Shown: positions 1 through 15,594 of the stretch, piece after piece | Position numbering within the stretch: the stretch's first letter is position 1 | How the letters are laid out: every line of letters begins with the position of its first letter | Source of the DNA: Burkholderia sp. Bp9142 | GTDB taxonomy: Bacteria > Pseudomonadota > Gammaproteobacteria > Burkholderiales > Burkholderiaceae | NCBI RefSeq assembly: GCF_003853415.1 | Contig: NZ_QTPP01000018.1 | Span: 62,001 to 126,000 of the forward strand | DNA length: 64,000 nt | Direction of reading: 5' to 3' | Notes under the pieces: generated by a model | The model's database searches: none | Seen by the model: the letters and a program-made list of their open reading frames with translations, nothing else | What the model was told of the DNA's origin: nothing | Translations under genes and position numbers: made by a program

Positions 1-426
1 CTTCGCCTGCAGGATGTTCGAGCGTGCGTTCAGGTCGTTGCGGCGCTGGCGCATGTCGGCGATCTGCCCCTTCAGCTTGTCGACCGACGGTTCGAGCGTC
101 GTCAGCTCGGCCGCGAGCGCGTCGCGCTCGGCTTCCGCGTTCGACTGTGCGGCGAGCGCCTCGCGTGCGAGCGCTTCGTCGCCGGTCTGCAGCGCGCGCT
201 TCGCGCCGTCCTCGTACTTCTTCACCTTGTCGTCGGCCGCATCGCGCTTGCTGCGCTGGGTCGCGACTTGTGCCTCGATCTCGATCAGCGAATTCTCGGC
301 ACGGCCGATGCTGTCGTCGAGCTCCCGCACGATCTGCCGTGCGTCGCGCGACGGATCCTGTACCGAGTCGGCCGCATCGTTCAGCAGGCCCTTGATCGTG
401 CGCGAAACAGAGTCGAAAAGCGACAT
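1..426 (-). CDS. pspA: PspA/IM30 family protein (3' end cut by window edge)
   Basis: The reverse strand reads from an ATG at 426 for 142 codons to the left edge without a stop, so the C-terminal part lies outside the window. The N-terminus (MSLFDSVSRTIKGLLNDAA) and the following highly charged, Ala/Glu/Arg-rich coiled coil match the PspA/IM30 (phage shock protein A, Vipp1) family. These peripheral inner-membrane proteins assemble into ESCRT-III-like scaffolds and preserve membrane integrity; in enterobacteria PspA also restrains the PspF activator. No pspF, pspB or pspC is visible nearby, so only the membrane-protective role is inferred. It is transcribed divergently from ponA, whose product also acts at the cell envelope. 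Confidence 0.85.
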   Translation of the reverse strand, partial: MSLFDSVSRTIKGLLNDAADSVQDPSRDARQIVRELDDSIGRAENSLIEIEAQVATQRSKRDAADDKVKKYEDGAKRALQTGDEALAREALAAQSNAEAERDALAAELTTLEPSVDKLKGQIADMRQRRNDLNARSNILQAK

Positions 427-865
427 GAAATCCTCCGTGGTTGAAAGGCGCCGCGTGAGCGCGGCAGTGCCCGTCGCGAATCGGTTCCGACCCGCGTGAG
501 CCGGCGGATATTACACCGCCGGCCCCTTAAATACGGCTTAAGTGCCGGAGTTCAAGCGTCACGCGCGTCCAGCATTCGAACCTTTCGTGTTTGAAAGCCA
601 TGCGGCGGCACGCACCGGGCTGCGAGTCCATGATAGGCGGAGCATGCCGCCAATACGTTCCGCAATTCACGCTTGTGCGGGAATTTTTACAAAAAATCGC
701 GAAGCCGATCGGTCGATTTCATTAAAATGCGCTGTCACGTCGCGGGAACGGATCGCCGCGCGGCGGGGTCTGTCGACGTGACAGTTGCCACGATGCACAC
801 ACTCTGATTCATCCGCTTGCATTTCCGCATGCGTCCGAGGGCGCCACGCCGCCCGCCATTCCGAC
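427..865. other. Divergent intergenic region pspA/ponA with a 7-bp inverted repeat
   Basis: About 440 bases separate the two divergent starts. A perfect inverted repeat, ccggcgg-N8-ccgccgg, lies at 501-522 in the pspA leader and could be an operator or an mRNA hairpin. An AT-rich stretch at 684-728 includes TAAAAT at 723-728, a possible -10 for ponA, but no good -35 is placed before it. Short open frames here have no recognisable product. Confidence 0.3.
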
Positions 866-3385
866 ATGCCAATCATCAAACGACCGTCTTCTCCTTCCGA
901 CCGGAACGAACCCCACTACACGTTGCGCCGTTCGCCGTCGGGAGCCTATTACCCCGATGATGACGACCGCGGCGACGACCGCCGCGCGCAGCGCAGCGCA
1001 GGCGGGGGCGACGGCCGCCGCTCGTTCGGCTCGCGCGTCGCGCTGTGGTTCGTCGGGCTGTTCGCGACGCTCGCGATCGTCGGCGCGCTGATCGTCGGCT
1101 ACGCACTCGTCGTGATGGCACCGCAACTGCCGTCGCTCGACGCGCTGACCAACTACCAGCCGAAGGTGCCGCTGCGCGTGTTCAGCGCCGATCACGTGCT
1201 GATCGGCGAGTTCGGCGAGGAGCGCCGCAGCCTCGTGCGCTTCCAGGACATTCCCGACGTGATGAAGAAGGCGGTGCTCGCGATCGAGGACTACCGCTTC
1301 TACGAACACGGCGGCGTCGATTTTCTCGGCATCCTGCGCGCGGGCGTCGCGGATCTGATGCACGGCGGCGCGCGCCAGGGCGCGAGCACGATCACGATGC
1401 AGGTCGCGCGCAACTTCTTCCTGTCGAGCGAGAAGACCTACACGCGCAAGATCTACGAGATGCTGCTCGCGTACAAGATCGAGAAGGCGCTGACGAAGGA
1501 CCAGATTCTCGAGCTGTACATGAACCAGATCTACCTGGGCCAGCGCTCGTACGGCTTTGCCGCCGCTGCGCGCGTGTATTTCGGCAAGGACCTGAAGGAC
1601 ATCACGCTCGCGGAAGCCGCGATGCTCGCGGGGCTGCCGAAGGCGCCGTCCGCGTACAACCCGGTCGTCAATCCGAAGCGCGCGAAGGTCCGTCAGGAAT
1701 ACATCCTGAAGCGCATGCTCGAGATCGGCTACATCACGCAGCCGCAGTACGACCAGGCGGTGAAGGAGGAGATCCGCGTGCGCACGCCGGGCAACCAGTA
1801 CGCGGTGCACGGCGAGTACGTCGCCGAGATGGTGCGGCAGATGATGTACCAGCAGTACAAGGACGAAACCTATACGCGCGGGCTGACCGTCACGACGACG
1901 ATCAACTCGGCCGACCAGGAAGCGGCATACCAGGCGGTGCGCCGCGGCATTCTCGATTACGAGCGCCGCCACGGCTATCGCGGGCCGGAAGGCTCGATCA
2001 ACCTGCCGGCGGCCGGCGACGAACGCGACGAGGCGATCGACGACGCGCTCGCCGATCACCCGGACAACGGCGACCTGCAGTCGGCGGTGGTGCTGTCGGC
2101 TTCGCCGAACGCGGTCGAGGTGCAGTTCGTCGGCGGCGCGACGACGACGATCGGCCCGGCCGGGCTGCGCTTCGTGTCGGCCGCGCTGAGCCCGCGCGCG
2201 AATGCGACGCTGCGCGTCAAGCCCGGCTCGATCGTGCGCGTGCTGAGGGACGGCAAGACGGGCTGGCAGGTCGTGCAGCTGCCGCAGGTCGAAGGCGCGC
2301 TCGTCGCGATCGCGCCGCAGGACGGCGCGATCCGCTCGCTCGTCGGCGGTTTCGACTTCAACAAGAGCAAGTTCAACCACGTGACGCAGGCGTGGCGCCA
2401 GCCGGGTTCGTCGTTCAAGCCGTTCATCTATTCCGCGTCGCTCGACAAGGGGCTCGGGCCGGCGACGATCATCAACGATGCGCCGCTGTACTTCCCGCCG
2501 AGCGTGCCGGGCGGCACCGCGTGGGAGCCGAAGGACGACGACCAGCCGGACGGCCCGATGTCGATGCGTACCGGCCTGCAGCGTTCGAAGAACCTCGTGT
2601 CGATCCGGATCCTCGCGTCGATCGGCACCCAGTATGCGCAGCAGTATGTGACGCAGCGCTTCGGCTTTGATCCGGCGAAGACACCGCCGTACCTGCCGAT
2701 GGCGCTCGGTGCGGGGCTCGTGACCCCGCTGCAGCTCGCGACCGGCTATGCGGTGTTCGCGAACGGCGGCTACAAGGTCGATCCGTACCTGATCGCCGAA
2801 GTCGACGACGCGCGCGGCCAGCCGCTGCAGAAGTCGCAGCCGGTGGTGGCCGGCGGCACGGCGCCGCGCACGATCGAAGGCCGCAACGCGTACGTGATGA
2901 ACAGCCTGCTGCACACGGTCGCGACGGCCGGCACGGGCGCGGGCACCAACGCGCTCGGCCGCGGCGACCTGCAGGGCAAGACGGGTACGACGAACGACGC
3001 GAAGGACGGCTGGTTCGCCGGCTACCAGCAGTCGCTCGTCGCGGTCGCGTGGATGGGCTTCGACCAGCCGAAGAGCCTCGGCAGCCGCGAATTCGGCGCG
3101 CAACTCGCGCTGCCGATCTGGGTGAACTACATGCGCACCGCGCTGAACGGCGTGCCCGAGCAGCAGATGCCGATGCCGGACGGCCTGACGACGGTCGACG
3201 GCGAGCTGTACTATGCCGATCGCACGCCGGGCAACGGCTTCGTCGGAAGCGTGGACATCAACCCGGCCGCGAATGCGATCAGCGCGAACGATGCACTCGG
3301 CTCGGCCGGCTCGGAGGGGCTCGCACCGCCGCCCGTCACGCAGCAGGAGAAGCGGCAGATCATGGACATGTTCGAGAACAAGTAA
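866..3385 (+). CDS. mrcA: Penicillin-binding protein 1A (bifunctional transglycosylase/transpeptidase)
   Basis: This 839-residue class A PBP polymerises lipid II and cross-links peptidoglycan in the periplasm. A charged cytoplasmic tail of about 60 residues precedes one membrane segment (about residues 62-85). The GT51 glycosyltransferase domain follows, with its catalytic Glu141 in EDYRFYEHGGVD. The transpeptidase domain has the SxxK motif at SSFK (Ser515), an SKN motif and KTGTT (Lys705). The frame is open upstream to a TTG at 785, but the ATG at 866 gives the N-terminus (MPIIKRPSSPSDR) usual for the family. A Rho-independent terminator follows. Also known as ponA. Confidence 0.95.
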   Translation: MPIIKRPSSPSDRNEPHYTLRRSPSGAYYPDDDDRGDDRRAQRSAGGGDGRRSFGSRVALWFVGLFATLAIVGALIVGYALVVMAPQLPSLDALTNYQPKVPLRVFSADHVLIGEFGEERRSLVRFQDIPDVMKKAVLAIEDYRFYEHGGVDFLGILRAGVADLMHGGARQGASTITMQVARNFFLSSEKTYTRKIYEMLLAYKIEKALTKDQILELYMNQIYLGQRSYGFAAAARVYFGKDLKDITLAEAAMLAGLPKAPSAYNPVVNPKRAKVRQEYILKRMLEIGYITQPQYDQAVKEEIRVRTPGNQYAVHGEYVAEMVRQMMYQQYKDETYTRGLTVTTTINSADQEAAYQAVRRGILDYERRHGYRGPEGSINLPAAGDERDEAIDDALADHPDNGDLQSAVVLSASPNAVEVQFVGGATTTIGPAGLRFVSAALSPRANATLRVKPGSIVRVLRDGKTGWQVVQLPQVEGALVAIAPQDGAIRSLVGGFDFNKSKFNHVTQAWRQPGSSFKPFIYSASLDKGLGPATIINDAPLYFPPSVPGGTAWEPKDDDQPDGPMSMRTGLQRSKNLVSIRILASIGTQYAQQYVTQRFGFDPAKTPPYLPMALGAGLVTPLQLATGYAVFANGGYKVDPYLIAEVDDARGQPLQKSQPVVAGGTAPRTIEGRNAYVMNSLLHTVATAGTGAGTNALGRGDLQGKTGTTNDAKDGWFAGYQQSLVAVAWMGFDQPKSLGSREFGAQLALPIWVNYMRTALNGVPEQQMPMPDGLTTVDGELYYADRTPGNGFVGSVDINPAANAISANDALGSAGSEGLAPPPVTQQEKRQIMDMFENK

Positions 3386-3410
3386 GCGATACGCGGATGT
3401 TTCGCATGCG

Positions 3411-3437
3411 ACGGGCGCCTTCGGGCGCCCGTTCTTT
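3411..3437 (+). terminator. Rho-independent terminator of the PBP1A gene
   Basis: The stem acgggcgcc/gggcgcccgt closes on a short loop and runs into a T-tract, 25 bases after the stop codon. Confidence 0.85.
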
Positions 3438-3472
3438 TTGCGTGTCGTCGCGCGTGGGCCGCGCAGCGCGAA

Positions 3473-3901
3473 TCAGAACGACGCGCAGGCCGGCACGAGG
3501 GTGATGCCGACCGAGTCCTGCCGGAAGCGCTCACGGTACGCATGCCGGATCGCGGCGAGCCGCGCGTGCGTGTCGGCGGTATCGTCGGCGACGATACGGA
3601 CCACGAAGCTCGCTTCGCGGATGATCCGGCCGGTGGCGCGGTCGCGCCATTGGCCGTGGGTGTCCCAGTAGGTGAAGCCGTCCGGGAAGCGCGGCGTGAC
3701 GACGTCGGCGAGGAAGGCCGAGCGTTCCGCATCCGTGACGGGGCCGCGTCCGGCGATATCACGCCCGAACAGCAGGTCGGCCTGCAGCATCCGGTGTGCG
3801 TCCGGCTGTGTGCAGGCCGCAGAAGCGTCGATGACGGGCGAGGGCGGTGCCGCGCAACCGGCGAGCAGGGCGATGGCGGCGGCGCCGATCACGTGCCGCA
3901 T
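3473..3901 (-). CDS. Small lipoprotein of the DUF3574 type
   Basis: The 142-residue product starts with a lipoprotein signal (MRHVIGAAAIALLAGC) whose lipobox LLAGC predicts lipidation at Cys16. The rest carries a compact domain with DGFTYWDTHGQWRD and VVRIVADDT, resembling the DUF3574 family of secreted proteins of unknown function. The frame stays open upstream to 4042 and offers a start at 3943, but the start at 3901 puts the signal peptide at the N-terminus. It stands alone, convergent with the PBP1A gene. No function can be assigned. Confidence 0.75.
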   Translation of the reverse strand: MRHVIGAAAIALLAGCAAPPSPVIDASAACTQPDAHRMLQADLLFGRDIAGRGPVTDAERSAFLADVVTPRFPDGFTYWDTHGQWRDRATGRIIREASFVVRIVADDTADTHARLAAIRHAYRERFRQDSVGITLVPACASF

Positions 3902-4076
3902 GCGACGCCGCCACGTCGCGGTACGTGCGCTCGGCGGCGGCATCTGCCTATTTCGCGTCCGGCGCCCTTCGCACACATAAAACGCTGCGCGCTCAACCAC
4001 TTGCGTGTTTGTCCGGCGGGTTATCAACAGGGCTGTCAACATAAACTGGGGATAACCCTGAGTATCCTGCGTGGAT

Positions 4077-10764
<6,688 letters not shown>

Positions 10765-10793
10765 CTTTCACCTCATCTCAAACCGGATTACGC

Positions 10794-11279
10794 ATGGACT
10801 TCAGAATCGGACAAGGCTACGACGTGCACCAGCTCGTCCCGGGGCGCCCCCTCATCATCGGCGGCGTGACGATTCCGTACGAGCGCGGCCTGCTCGGCCA
10901 CTCGGACGCGGACGTGCTGCTGCACGCGATCACCGACGCGCTGTTCGGCGCGGCGGCGCTCGGCGACATCGGCCGCCATTTCTCCGACACCGACGCGGCG
11001 TTCAAGGGTGCGGACAGCCGCGTGCTGCTGCGCGAGTGCGTCGCCCGCGTGAAGGCGGCCGGCTTCACGATCCAGAACGTCGACAGCACCGTGATCGCGC
11101 AGGCGCCGAAGCTCGCGCCGCATATCGACGGGATGCGCGCGAACATCGCGGCCGACCTCGGGCTGCCGCTCGAGCGCGTGAACGTGAAGGCGAAGACCAA
11201 CGAGAAGCTCGGCTACCTCGGCCGCGGCGAGGGCATCGAGGCGCAGGCCGCCGCTCTGCTGGTGAAGCTGGGCGCGTGA
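10794..11279 (+). CDS. ispF: 2-C-methyl-D-erythritol 2,4-cyclodiphosphate synthase
   Basis: IspF (161 residues) cyclises CDP-ME 2-phosphate to MEcPP. Zinc-site motifs are present: DVHQLV near the N-terminus (Asp and His ligands) and [12 protein letters not shown] (third ligand His). [16 protein letters not shown] closes the active site at the trimer interface. It is the second gene of the ispD-ispF pair and is followed by a strong hairpin terminator. Confidence 0.97.
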   Translation: MDFRIGQGYDVHQLVPGRPLIIGGVTIPYERGLLGHSDADVLLHAITDALFGAAALGDIGRHFSDTDAAFKGADSRVLLRECVARVKAAGFTIQNVDSTVIAQAPKLAPHIDGMRANIAADLGLPLERVNVKAKTNEKLGYLGRGEGIEAQAAALLVKLGA

Positions 11280-11344
11280 GCGCCTGATGCCGCTGGTGCC
11301 GGGTTGACGCCGGTCCGAAGCGGCGCGCAGGTTGTGCCGCCGGA

Positions 11345-11380
11345 ATGAAAAATGCCACGCGCTTGCGTGGCATTTTCATT
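11345..11380. terminator. Bidirectional terminator between ispF and ahpD
   Basis: A near-perfect palindrome, aatgaaaaatgccacgc with its complement across a short gctt-type loop, has A-rich and T-rich flanks. It can terminate both ispF (plus) and the converging ahpD transcript (minus). Confidence 0.85.
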
Positions 11381-11437
11381 TTGCGGCCCGGTTCGGCGCG
11401 CATGGCCGCCGCACCGTGCTGCGGCTTGCGCGACCGC

Positions 11438-11965
11438 TTATTCGCCTTCGGCGGCGATCACCTGCGCGGCGGCGTTGATCACCGACGCGATGCGGCCGAC
11501 GTCGCGCAACTGCGTCGTCGTCATCCCTTGCTCGTTCTTCAGCAGCGCATAGTGCGACTTCACGCAGAAGTGGCACTTGCCGACGATCGACGCGGCGAGC
11601 GCGTACATCTCGAAGCGGCGCTTGTCGACGCCGCCGTGCGACGCGTACGCGCCCATCCGCAGCTCGGCGCGCTGCGTCTTCAGGTCGGCGTCGTCGGCCA
11701 TCTCGACATACGGATACCAGGTGTTGTTCATCCCCATCAGCGCGGCCGCCGTCAGCACGGCATTCGTCTCTTCGGGCGACAGCACGCCGGCTTCGCGGAT
11801 CGTCTTCACGAGCACGGTGCTTTTCGCCGCGACCGCCGCCGCCAGCGCGACGCCAACCGCATCGTTGCCTTCGAGCGACGAGCGCGAGATCGTGCCGTCG
11901 AGGTTCAGGCGAATGTCCTTCGCGTAGTCGGGGATACGCGCCTTAATCGAATCGATGAATTCCAT
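11438..11965 (-). CDS. ahpD: Alkyl hydroperoxide reductase AhpD
   Basis: The 175-residue protein is an AhpD-type, CMD-fold alkylhydroperoxidase. The paired active-site cysteines lie in KCHFCVKSHYALL (CxxC plus His), the proton-relay motif. In actinobacteria AhpD re-reduces AhpC using lipoyl proteins; a similar role here is inferred from adjacency. It lies 76 bases downstream of ahpC on the same strand, with a good Shine-Dalgarno (taggag) before the ATG, so ahpC-ahpD is probably one operon. Confidence 0.94.
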   Translation of the reverse strand: MEFIDSIKARIPDYAKDIRLNLDGTISRSSLEGNDAVGVALAAAVAAKSTVLVKTIREAGVLSPEETNAVLTAAALMGMNNTWYPYVEMADDADLKTQRAELRMGAYASHGGVDKRRFEMYALAASIVGKCHFCVKSHYALLKNEQGMTTTQLRDVGRIASVINAAAQVIAAEGE

Positions 11966-12041
11966 TGATATCTCCTATGGGTTGGCCGTTAAAAAAGCCC
12001 GCAGGCAGGACGTGCGCCGCGGGCTTCGTGCATCGATGCGC

Positions 12042-12590
12042 TTACAGCGTTGCGCCGCCGACTGCACGGTTGCACGGGCACAGTTCGTCCGTTTGCAGGC
12101 CGTCCAGAATACGCAGGACTTCTTCCGGGCTGCGGCCGACGTTCAGGTTGTTCACCGAAACGTGCTGGATCGTGTTGTCCGGATCGACGATGAACGTCGC
12201 GCGCAGGGCCACGCCGGCTTCCTTGTCGCGCACGCCGAGCTGGTCGATCAGCTCGCCCTTGACGTCGCCGAACGAGTAGTGGTTCAGCTTGTTCAGGTCC
12301 TTGTGCTCACGGCGCCATGCGAGCTTCACGAATTCGTTGTCCGAGCTGCCGCCGAGCAGGATGGCGTCACGCTCTTCGAACTGCCCCGTCAGCTTCGCGA
12401 ACTCGACGATTTCCGTCGGGCACACGAACGTGAAATCCTTCGGATAGAAGTAGATGATCTTCCACTTGCCCGGGAACGATGCTTCGGTGACGGTCTCGAA
12501 CGCCGACTGGCCGTTTTCCTCGTGATTGTTGAAGCCCGGCTTCGCGGCTACGACGGTGAATGCTTCGAGTTTATCGCCCACGGTTTTCAT
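12042..12590 (-). CDS. ahpC: Peroxiredoxin AhpC
   Basis: The 182-residue 2-Cys peroxiredoxin reduces hydrogen peroxide and organic hydroperoxides. The peroxidatic Cys is in FTFVCPTEIVEF and the resolving Cys region is DELCPCNRAV near the C-terminus, an AhpC form that pairs with AhpD rather than AhpF; no ahpF is nearby. The RBS caggag precedes the ATG well. A sigma70 promoter and an OxyR-like site lie upstream (12673-12738). Confidence 0.95.
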   Translation of the reverse strand: MKTVGDKLEAFTVVAAKPGFNNHEENGQSAFETVTEASFPGKWKIIYFYPKDFTFVCPTEIVEFAKLTGQFEERDAILLGGSSDNEFVKLAWRREHKDLNKLNHYSFGDVKGELIDQLGVRDKEAGVALRATFIVDPDNTIQHVSVNNLNVGRSPEEVLRILDGLQTDELCPCNRAVGGATL

Positions 12591-12672
12591 GCGGATACTC
12601 CTGTGTGAGTTGGGAAGAAGACTGAGTCAAGCTACCTCGGTGCTGCAACGCTGATGTGACAGCATGCCGACG

Positions 12673-12738
12673 ACTATAACACTATTAACAAGGCGCTTCA
12701 ATAGATTTTAACTAACGATCCTCATAGTTTTTTTCAAC
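12673..12738 (-). promoter_or_regulatory. ahpC promoter with an OxyR-like binding region
   Basis: Read on the minus strand, TTGAAG (12701-12696) and TATAGT (12678-12673) are separated by exactly 17 bases, about 80 bases before the ahpC start. Directly upstream, overlapping the -35 by one base, four elements (GTTG, CTAT, TTAG, CTAT; 12738-12701) sit at spacings of 7, 8 and 7. That is close to the OxyR consensus ATAG-N7-CTAT-N7-ATAG-N7-CTAT, with one extra base in the centre. An activator site overlapping -35 is the usual OxyR position. Binding is inference. Confidence 0.55.
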
Positions 12739-12779
12739 CGGACCGATAGTGTGATGCGCAAGAAGCGTGCACGAACGCG

Positions 12780-14141
12780 TCACGCCGCCGCACGCGCCTT
12801 GCCGGCGCCAGGGAATTCGAGCGTGACTTCGAGGCCTGCTTCGGGGTTGCGGTTACGCAGGCGCAGCGCGCCGCGATAGCGGCCGACGAGGCGCAGCACG
12901 ATCGCCATGCCGAGCCCCGTGCCGTCCGCCTTGGTGCGCGCCGTGTCGACGCGGTAGAACGGGCGCATCACGAGCGGCAGCTGGTCCTCGGGGATGCCGG
13001 GACCCTCGTCGCTCACCGACAGTTCGACGCGCGCGTGCGTCACGCGCGTCTCGAGCGTGATGCGCGATACGCCGTCCTGGCGGCTCTGGCCGTATTTGCG
13101 CGCGTTCTCGACGAGGTTGCCGATCACGCGGCGCATGTCGGTTTCGTCGGCTTCGATCACGGCGCTCGGCGCGAGCCGCGTGCGGATCTCGACGCCGTCC
13201 TCGCCGGACACGCGCGCGGCGACTTCCTGTGCGATCGACGACAGGTCGACCGGCTCCGGCTTGCGTTGCGACGGGCGCGCGTAATCGATGAAGGCCGCGA
13301 TGATGCGGTCCATCTGCTCGATGTCGTCAACCATCGCATCCTTGGTCGCCTGGTCCGACGGGCTCATCTCGGTCTCGAGCCGCAGCCGCGCGAGCGGCGT
13401 GCGCAGGTCGTGCGAGATGCCCGCGAGCATCAGCGCGCGATCGGCCTCGAGCTGTTCGAGGTCGCGCACCATCTGGTTGAAGCTGCGGTTGGTATCGGCC
13501 GCGACGCCCATCCCGCGCTCGGGCAGCGGGTCGGGCGCCTGGCCGGAACCGACCTGGCGCGCGGCGAGCGCGAGCCGCGTGAACGGCCGGTTCACGAGGC
13601 TCGTGATGAACGCCGAGCCGAACAGCGACAGCGCGAGCGCGAACAGGCCCCAGCCAGCCCACTGCAGGCCGGTGACGTTGTCGAGCTGGTCGCGGTCGAG
13701 CGCGACCCAGTAATCGTCGTCGTCGATCTTGAAGCTGATCCACACGCCGGGGATGTCGTTGACCGACTGCGCGATCACGGTATCGTCGCCGAGACGGCTG
13801 CGGATGTCATGTTCGATCAGGCGGTTCAGCGATTCGTCGGGCTGCAGCTTGAATTTGTCGGTTTTCTCGCGCGGGTAGACGCGCACGCCCTCGTTGCTCT
13901 CGAGATCCTGCAGCAGCGCGCGCCGCAAATCGGGATCGGAATAGAGCAGGGCGGTGCGCGTGAGCTTCACGACCGCGACGAGCTGGAGCGCGACGCGTTG
14001 CGCGCGCGGCTCGCGCTCGATCACGCGAAAGCTCTGGAACCACGCGGCGAGACTGACCGAGATCAGCAGCGCGATCAGCAGGAAGGTGCGCCAGAACAGC
14101 CCGCCGAACGCGAGCTGCAGGAGGCGCCGGTCGATACGCAT
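12780..14141 (-). CDS. envZ: EnvZ-type sensor histidine kinase
   Basis: The 453-residue inner-membrane kinase has transmembrane segments at about 17-36 and 160-182 flanking a periplasmic sensor region, then HAMP. The phosphoacceptor is His244 in GISHDLRTPLARLR. The ATPase domain has an N box (NLVENARKYG, about 342-351), G1 DEGPGIP (378-384) and G2 GTGLGMAI. It is the partner of the OmpR-type regulator upstream (40-base gap), and both should be cotranscribed. The signal is likely osmotic or envelope-related by homology to EnvZ; the true stimulus cannot be read from sequence. Confidence 0.88.
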   Translation of the reverse strand: MRIDRRLLQLAFGGLFWRTFLLIALLISVSLAAWFQSFRVIEREPRAQRVALQLVAVVKLTRTALLYSDPDLRRALLQDLESNEGVRVYPREKTDKFKLQPDESLNRLIEHDIRSRLGDDTVIAQSVNDIPGVWISFKIDDDDYWVALDRDQLDNVTGLQWAGWGLFALALSLFGSAFITSLVNRPFTRLALAARQVGSGQAPDPLPERGMGVAADTNRSFNQMVRDLEQLEADRALMLAGISHDLRTPLARLRLETEMSPSDQATKDAMVDDIEQMDRIIAAFIDYARPSQRKPEPVDLSSIAQEVAARVSGEDGVEIRTRLAPSAVIEADETDMRRVIGNLVENARKYGQSRQDGVSRITLETRVTHARVELSVSDEGPGIPEDQLPLVMRPFYRVDTARTKADGTGLGMAIVLRLVGRYRGALRLRNRNPEAGLEVTLEFPGAGKARAAA

Positions 14142-14181
14142 GGGGCGGGCCGTGGACGGGCGAAACCGGAAAGGAAAAAGA

Positions 14182-14916
14182 TCAGGCAGCGCCGTCCGGA
14201 ATGAACACGTAGCCGAGGCCCCAGACGGTCTGGATGAAGCGCGGGCTGCCCGGATCCGGTTCGATCAGCTTGCGCAGACGCGAGATCTGCACGTCGAGGC
14301 TGCGGTCGAACACTTCGTATTCACGACCGCGCGCGAGCTCCATCAGCTTCTCGCGCGACAGCGGCTGGCGCGGATGACGCGCGAACACCTTCAGCACCGA
14401 GAATTCGCCGGTCGTCAGCGGAATTTCCTGGCCCGACTTCGTCAGCGTGCGCGTCGCGAGGTTCAGCGAGAACTCGCCGAACTCGAACACCTCGGTGGTT
14501 TCCGACGGCGCGCCCGGCAGTTCGGCCGGCGCCTGGCGGCGCAGGACCGCGTGAATGCGCGCGACGAGCTCGCGCGGGTTGAACGGTTTCGGCAGGTAGT
14601 CGTCGGCGCCCATCTCGAGGCCGACGATGCGATCGACATCCTCGCCCTTCGCGGTGAGCATGATGATCGGCGTGCGGTCGTTGCTGCCGCGCAGGCGGCG
14701 GCAGATCGACAGGCCGTCTTCGCCCGGCAGCATCAGGTCGAGCACGAGCAGGTCGAAGCGCTCGCGCACCCAGAGCTTGTTCATCGCGGTCGCGTTCTCC
14801 GCGACGTAGACGTTGAAACCCTGCTCGCCGAGATAGCGGCGCAGCAGATCGCGCAGGCGCGGGTCGTCGTCGACGACGAGAATCTTGGAGGGGTTTTTCG
14901 TTTCCATGATCGGCAT
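14182..14916 (-). CDS. ompR: OmpR-type response regulator
   Basis: The 244-residue protein has a receiver domain (acidic pocket VVDDDPR, phosphoacceptor Asp60 in VLDLMLPGEDG, Lys110 in LPKPFNPREL). A C-terminal winged-helix DNA-binding domain follows (SLDVQISRLRKLIE, VWGLGYVF). An in-frame ATG three codons downstream (14907, METKNPSK) is an equally possible start. It is first in an operon with envZ. The pair would control porin or envelope genes if it behaves like OmpR; that target set is inference. Confidence 0.9.
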   Translation of the reverse strand: MPIMETKNPSKILVVDDDPRLRDLLRRYLGEQGFNVYVAENATAMNKLWVRERFDLLVLDLMLPGEDGLSICRRLRGSNDRTPIIMLTAKGEDVDRIVGLEMGADDYLPKPFNPRELVARIHAVLRRQAPAELPGAPSETTEVFEFGEFSLNLATRTLTKSGQEIPLTTGEFSVLKVFARHPRQPLSREKLMELARGREYEVFDRSLDVQISRLRKLIEPDPGSPRFIQTVWGLGYVFIPDGAA

Positions 14917-15174
14917 CTTATCGCGAATGGGAAATCACGCACGGTCGCGTATTTTCGCGCGTTACAGTCCGTTACAAAATTTACTCGTAGTGTCGCGCGG
15001 AGTAAAGGCAGGCTATAGAGATTCCTTTACTCGAAGCCGAAATTCGGTAGATACTCCCCTGCACTCCATCTTTCATCTTTGTACACCCGAATTCCGCAGG
15101 GTTTTTCAAGTACCAGAGGTAACCGGTTGCCGCGTGACGAAGGGAACAAATCGACCAGAGAAGCGAGGACGGTC

Positions 15175-15453
15175 ATGCGATCTGCCCGGATTGCACTGAT
15201 GCTGACGATCGCACTTGCCGGTCCATATGCGTCGAACTTCGCGTATGCGCAGCGCCCCGAGCAGGGCGCCTCGTCGCGCAAGCTGCAGCGCGGTAAAGCG
15301 CCGCAGTCCGACCGCGCCGCCGACATGGCGGTCCGTTCCGCCGTGCCTCCCGATCTCGAACAGCACCGCCGCGACGGGCACATGACGCCCGAGGAGCGCC
15401 ACCTGTTGCGCCAGCACATCGAGGACGCCGTCCGCGAGCTGTACAAGCGCTGA
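15175..15453 (+). CDS. Small secreted protein of unknown function
   Basis: The 92-residue product starts with a cleavable-looking signal peptide (MRSARIALMLTIALAG... ending in a YAQ-type cleavage site near residue 26). A short, charged mature part follows, ending in EERHLLRQHIEDAVRELYKR, a predicted amphipathic helix. The frame is open upstream to 15079, but 15175 places the signal at the N-terminus. The gene lies 141 bases before the DUF1800 gene on the same strand and may belong with that secreted-protein pair. I do not recognise a named family. Confidence 0.6.
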   Translation: MRSARIALMLTIALAGPYASNFAYAQRPEQGASSRKLQRGKAPQSDRAADMAVRSAVPPDLEQHRRDGHMTPEERHLLRQHIEDAVRELYKR

Positions 15454-15594
15454 CGTGTGCCGTGTTCGCACTGCGCGGAACACGCCGCGCGGAAAAGATT
15501 CGTAGCACTTTTTCCGTCAACTTTCGGTCAACTTTTGCCTGCCGATTGCCGTTGAACCGGCATCCGCACCGCCGGTGCGTTCCGGGAGTCCACG

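Noticed and set aside
542..781. 79-codon plus-strand frame upstream of ponA
   Set aside because: No RBS, no recognisable family, and it overlaps the likely promoter region.
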